Below, piece by piece: positions 62,489-64,000 of a stretch of DNA of 64,000 nt (positions are counted from its first letter, which is position 1; each line of letters opens with the position of its first letter). The notes under the pieces were generated by a model. It saw only the letters and a program-made list of their open reading frames with translations, was not told where the DNA came from and did no database searches. This DNA is from an uncultured Oscillospiraceae bacterium (GTDB lineage Bacteria > Bacillota > Clostridia > Oscillospirales > Ruminococcaceae), in assembly GCA_934438055.1 (NCBI GenBank), contig CAKSAY010000003.1:1-64000 (forward strand). The letters are read 5' to 3'. A program made the translations under genes and the position numbers.

Positions 62489-63868
62489 ATGTTCAGAAGA
62501 ATATTATTGCTGCTGCTGGTTGGAGCGGTTTGCCTAACCGGCTGTGGTTGTGACTATATTAACACAAGCCTGGACACTTTGATTACTCCACCGAGCATGA
62601 ATGAACAGCAGGCAGAGATTTTAAAGGCGCTTGATGCTTCGCTGCAAAAAGACGAGACGATTACTTTGGAGTATCCTGAAAATGGAAATTATCGTTCTGC
62701 CGTGATCATCTATGACATTGATGAAGAGCCAACTGACGAGGCGATCGTGTTTTATAACAGCAGTGTTGAGTCCACTTTGGGAGAGACGGGGCTGCGCATT
62801 TGTCTGCTCGATCAGTTTGAAGACGGTTGGAGAGCAATTTGGAATCTTCCGGGGCCCGGAGAAGATGTGGATAAGGTCTTGTTTTTTACAGATAATCAGA
62901 CAGGTGAAAAATTTGTGATCATTGGTTTTTCAACGGAAAAACAGATGCAAAAATCCTATATGATTTATCGCTATAAAGATGGCGTTTTTGAACAGGTTTA
63001 CACCGCACCTTATCAGATGCTGGAGGTGTTTGACATCACCAACGACGGGATTGACGATATTATCACCATCGCTTATAAAGAAGAGCCTAAAAATAAGAAC
63101 ACTGTGCAGACTGATTCGCCACAGCAGACAAATGCTTATGTGGTGAACTATCAAAACGGAGTTTTTACGCTCATTGATCAAACGCAGATGGCGGGCAAGG
63201 CGGTGAATTACAACAATGTTGTTAAGGACAGGACTTCCTTTGGAAAGCCGGCGCTTTTTTTAGACGAGCAGATTTCTAAAAGCACCTATGCCACTGAAAT
63301 TCTCACTTGTGAAAATGGGCATCTTAAAAATTTGATTGTGCACGACGATGTGAATCTGTTTGAGCAGACGTTGAGAACGCAGGTGCCCATTAGCTATGAT
63401 TTTAATAAGGATTCTATCACGGAGATTCCCTGCACGGAGTTTTTTCCGGGTTATAGCGAAATGAGCGAAAATCCACTCTATTTAACAAAGTGGTATCAGC
63501 TTCATGACAATGTTTTGGTGCAGACGGGGATTTCGTATGTGAACTATTCTCAAGGTTTTGGATTTTTATTGCCTGATGATTGGGAAGGAAAGGTGAGTGC
63601 GAAACAGACCGTGCAGGATGATGAAGTCACCTTTTTCCTGTTTGATGGTTTGATTGAGGATGATAGTCAGAAAATTTTATCCATCCGCACAGATACGCTC
63701 AATAATATTCGTACGAATGGAGTGCCGGATGGCTATTTTGAGATTATGACCATTGGCCAGGTTGTCTATCTTGCGAAGCAGCATGTTGACAAAACAAATC
63801 CCTTTTATTTGTCTAACCGAGAGATTCAAGATCGGTTTGTGGAAATGCATGTGAGCTTGCAGCAGTGA
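62489..63868 (+). CDS. Large lipoprotein of unknown function upstream of a response regulator
   Basis: A 459-residue secreted lipoprotein with a signal peptide and lipobox CLTGC (around residue 19). The mature part has repeated beta-strand patterns such as YRSAVIIYDIDEEPTDEAIVFY, VLFFTDNQTGEKFVIIGFS and FDITNDGIDDIITIAYKEE, resembling the VCBS/FG-GAP type of propeller repeats with Asp-rich turns. The last 100 residues (GFGFLLPDDWEGKVSAKQ) look like a separate small domain. No exact family was recognised. It is followed after 13 bases by a response regulator, so it may be part of a two-component sensing operon. Start is ATG 62489; a GTG four codons earlier is possible. Confidence 0.7.
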   Translation: MFRRILLLLLVGAVCLTGCGCDYINTSLDTLITPPSMNEQQAEILKALDASLQKDETITLEYPENGNYRSAVIIYDIDEEPTDEAIVFYNSSVESTLGETGLRICLLDQFEDGWRAIWNLPGPGEDVDKVLFFTDNQTGEKFVIIGFSTEKQMQKSYMIYRYKDGVFEQVYTAPYQMLEVFDITNDGIDDIITIAYKEEPKNKNTVQTDSPQQTNAYVVNYQNGVFTLIDQTQMAGKAVNYNNVVKDRTSFGKPALFLDEQISKSTYATEILTCENGHLKNLIVHDDVNLFEQTLRTQVPISYDFNKDSITEIPCTEFFPGYSEMSENPLYLTKWYQLHDNVLVQTGISYVNYSQGFGFLLPDDWEGKVSAKQTVQDDEVTFFLFDGLIEDDSQKILSIRTDTLNNIRTNGVPDGYFEIMTIGQVVYLAKQHVDKTNPFYLSNREIQDRFVEMHVSLQQ

Positions 63869-63881
63869 GGGAGGAAAGAAA

Positions 63882-64000
63882 ATGAAAAGAATTTTAGTTT
63901 GTGAGGACGAGGACGCTATTCGCGATTTTGTTGTCATCAATCTAGAACGTTCGGGATATTCTGTTGAGGATGTTGCTTCAGGAGAGGATGCTCTGGAGGT
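63882..64000 (+). CDS. Response regulator, cut by the window end
   Basis: The first 39 codons are present: RILVCEDEDAIRDFVVINLERSGY and VEDVASGEDALE. This is the N-terminal receiver domain, with the acidic pair Glu-Asp-Glu-Asp before the phosphorylation Asp, which lies beyond the end. The output domain is not seen; an OmpR/PhoB type is the most common. GGGAGG precedes the ATG at 8 bases. It is in the same transcript as the lipoprotein. Confidence 0.85.
   Translation, partial: MKRILVCEDEDAIRDFVVINLERSGYSVEDVASGEDALE

Overview
The window looks like chromosomal DNA of a low-to-moderate GC, endospore-forming Clostridia-type Firmicute. The evidence is strong AGGAGG-type ribosome sites, frequent TTG starts, sigma-A promoters (TTGACA-17-TATAAT type), a SpoVAF/GerA-type germination protein, a YtvI-type sporulation membrane protein, IreB, a T-box leader on thrS and a split transketolase. 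No phage, IS element, CRISPR array, tRNA or rRNA gene was seen. The placement comes from gene content and reading only; no search was run.

Layout. 0.25-3.3 kb: a GT-C-like membrane protein and a DUF5131 protein. 3.3-5.3 kb (minus): metY and a metallophosphoesterase-fold protein with altered metal ligands. 5.4-15.5 kb (plus): DacF-type carboxypeptidase, CDF metal exporter, LytR-CpsA-Psr protein, cysteine desulfurase/ThiI pair, CinA (preceded by a perfectly nested four-way-junction structure) and class-B-like sortase. 15.6-18.2 kb: GPH sugar symporter with a long leader and a YhfC-type membrane protease. 18.25-19.5 kb: a divergent regulatory cassette (sigma-region-4-like protein and an unlisted 38-residue peptide on minus; XRE repressor on plus) around palindromic operators. 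19.5-24.1 kb: a cluster of DnaA-box-like repeats, a small membrane protein, a structured RNA with a pseudoknot (raiA-like by memory), RlmB, and a P-type-ATPase-shaped pseudoenzyme. 24.2-29.9 kb (minus): ThrRS with Thr-specific T-box, SpoVAF-like protein, enolase. 30.0-31.4 kb: small lipoprotein and polysaccharide deacetylase.

31.6-43.3 kb (minus) is a coherent catabolic block. Nucleosides are taken up by a Bmp/Nup-type ABC importer (BmpA lipoprotein, double ATPase, two permeases) and split by DeoD and pyrimidine-nucleoside phosphorylase. The pentose phosphate is isomerised by DeoB, and deoxyribose-5-phosphate is cleaved by DeoC. A neighbouring operon with a similar promoter (transaldolase plus split transketolase) feeds ribose-5-phosphate to glycolysis. 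A 35-bp palindrome and half-sites lie upstream of the transaldolase operon; its 17-bp core recurs upstream of the spore germination gene.

43.7-55.1 kb: DNA repair and replication (UDG-family glycosylase, PolA without a recognisable proofreading site), tRNA modification (TsaD, DusB), RimI, a PurO-like IMP cyclohydrolase, YtvI, RlmH, WalJ/YycJ-type hydrolase and MurA. 55.5-64 kb (plus): orphan LolD-type ATPase, IreB, copper P-type ATPase CopA, IlvD, dCMP deaminase, a large lipoprotein and the start of a response regulator cut by the window end.

The best candidates for undescribed biology are the four-way-junction element before cinA, the pseudo-P-type ATPase, the peptide/sigma-like/XRE divergon, the shared TTATACT-N3-AGTATAA operator, and the pseudoknotted RNA at 20.5 kb.
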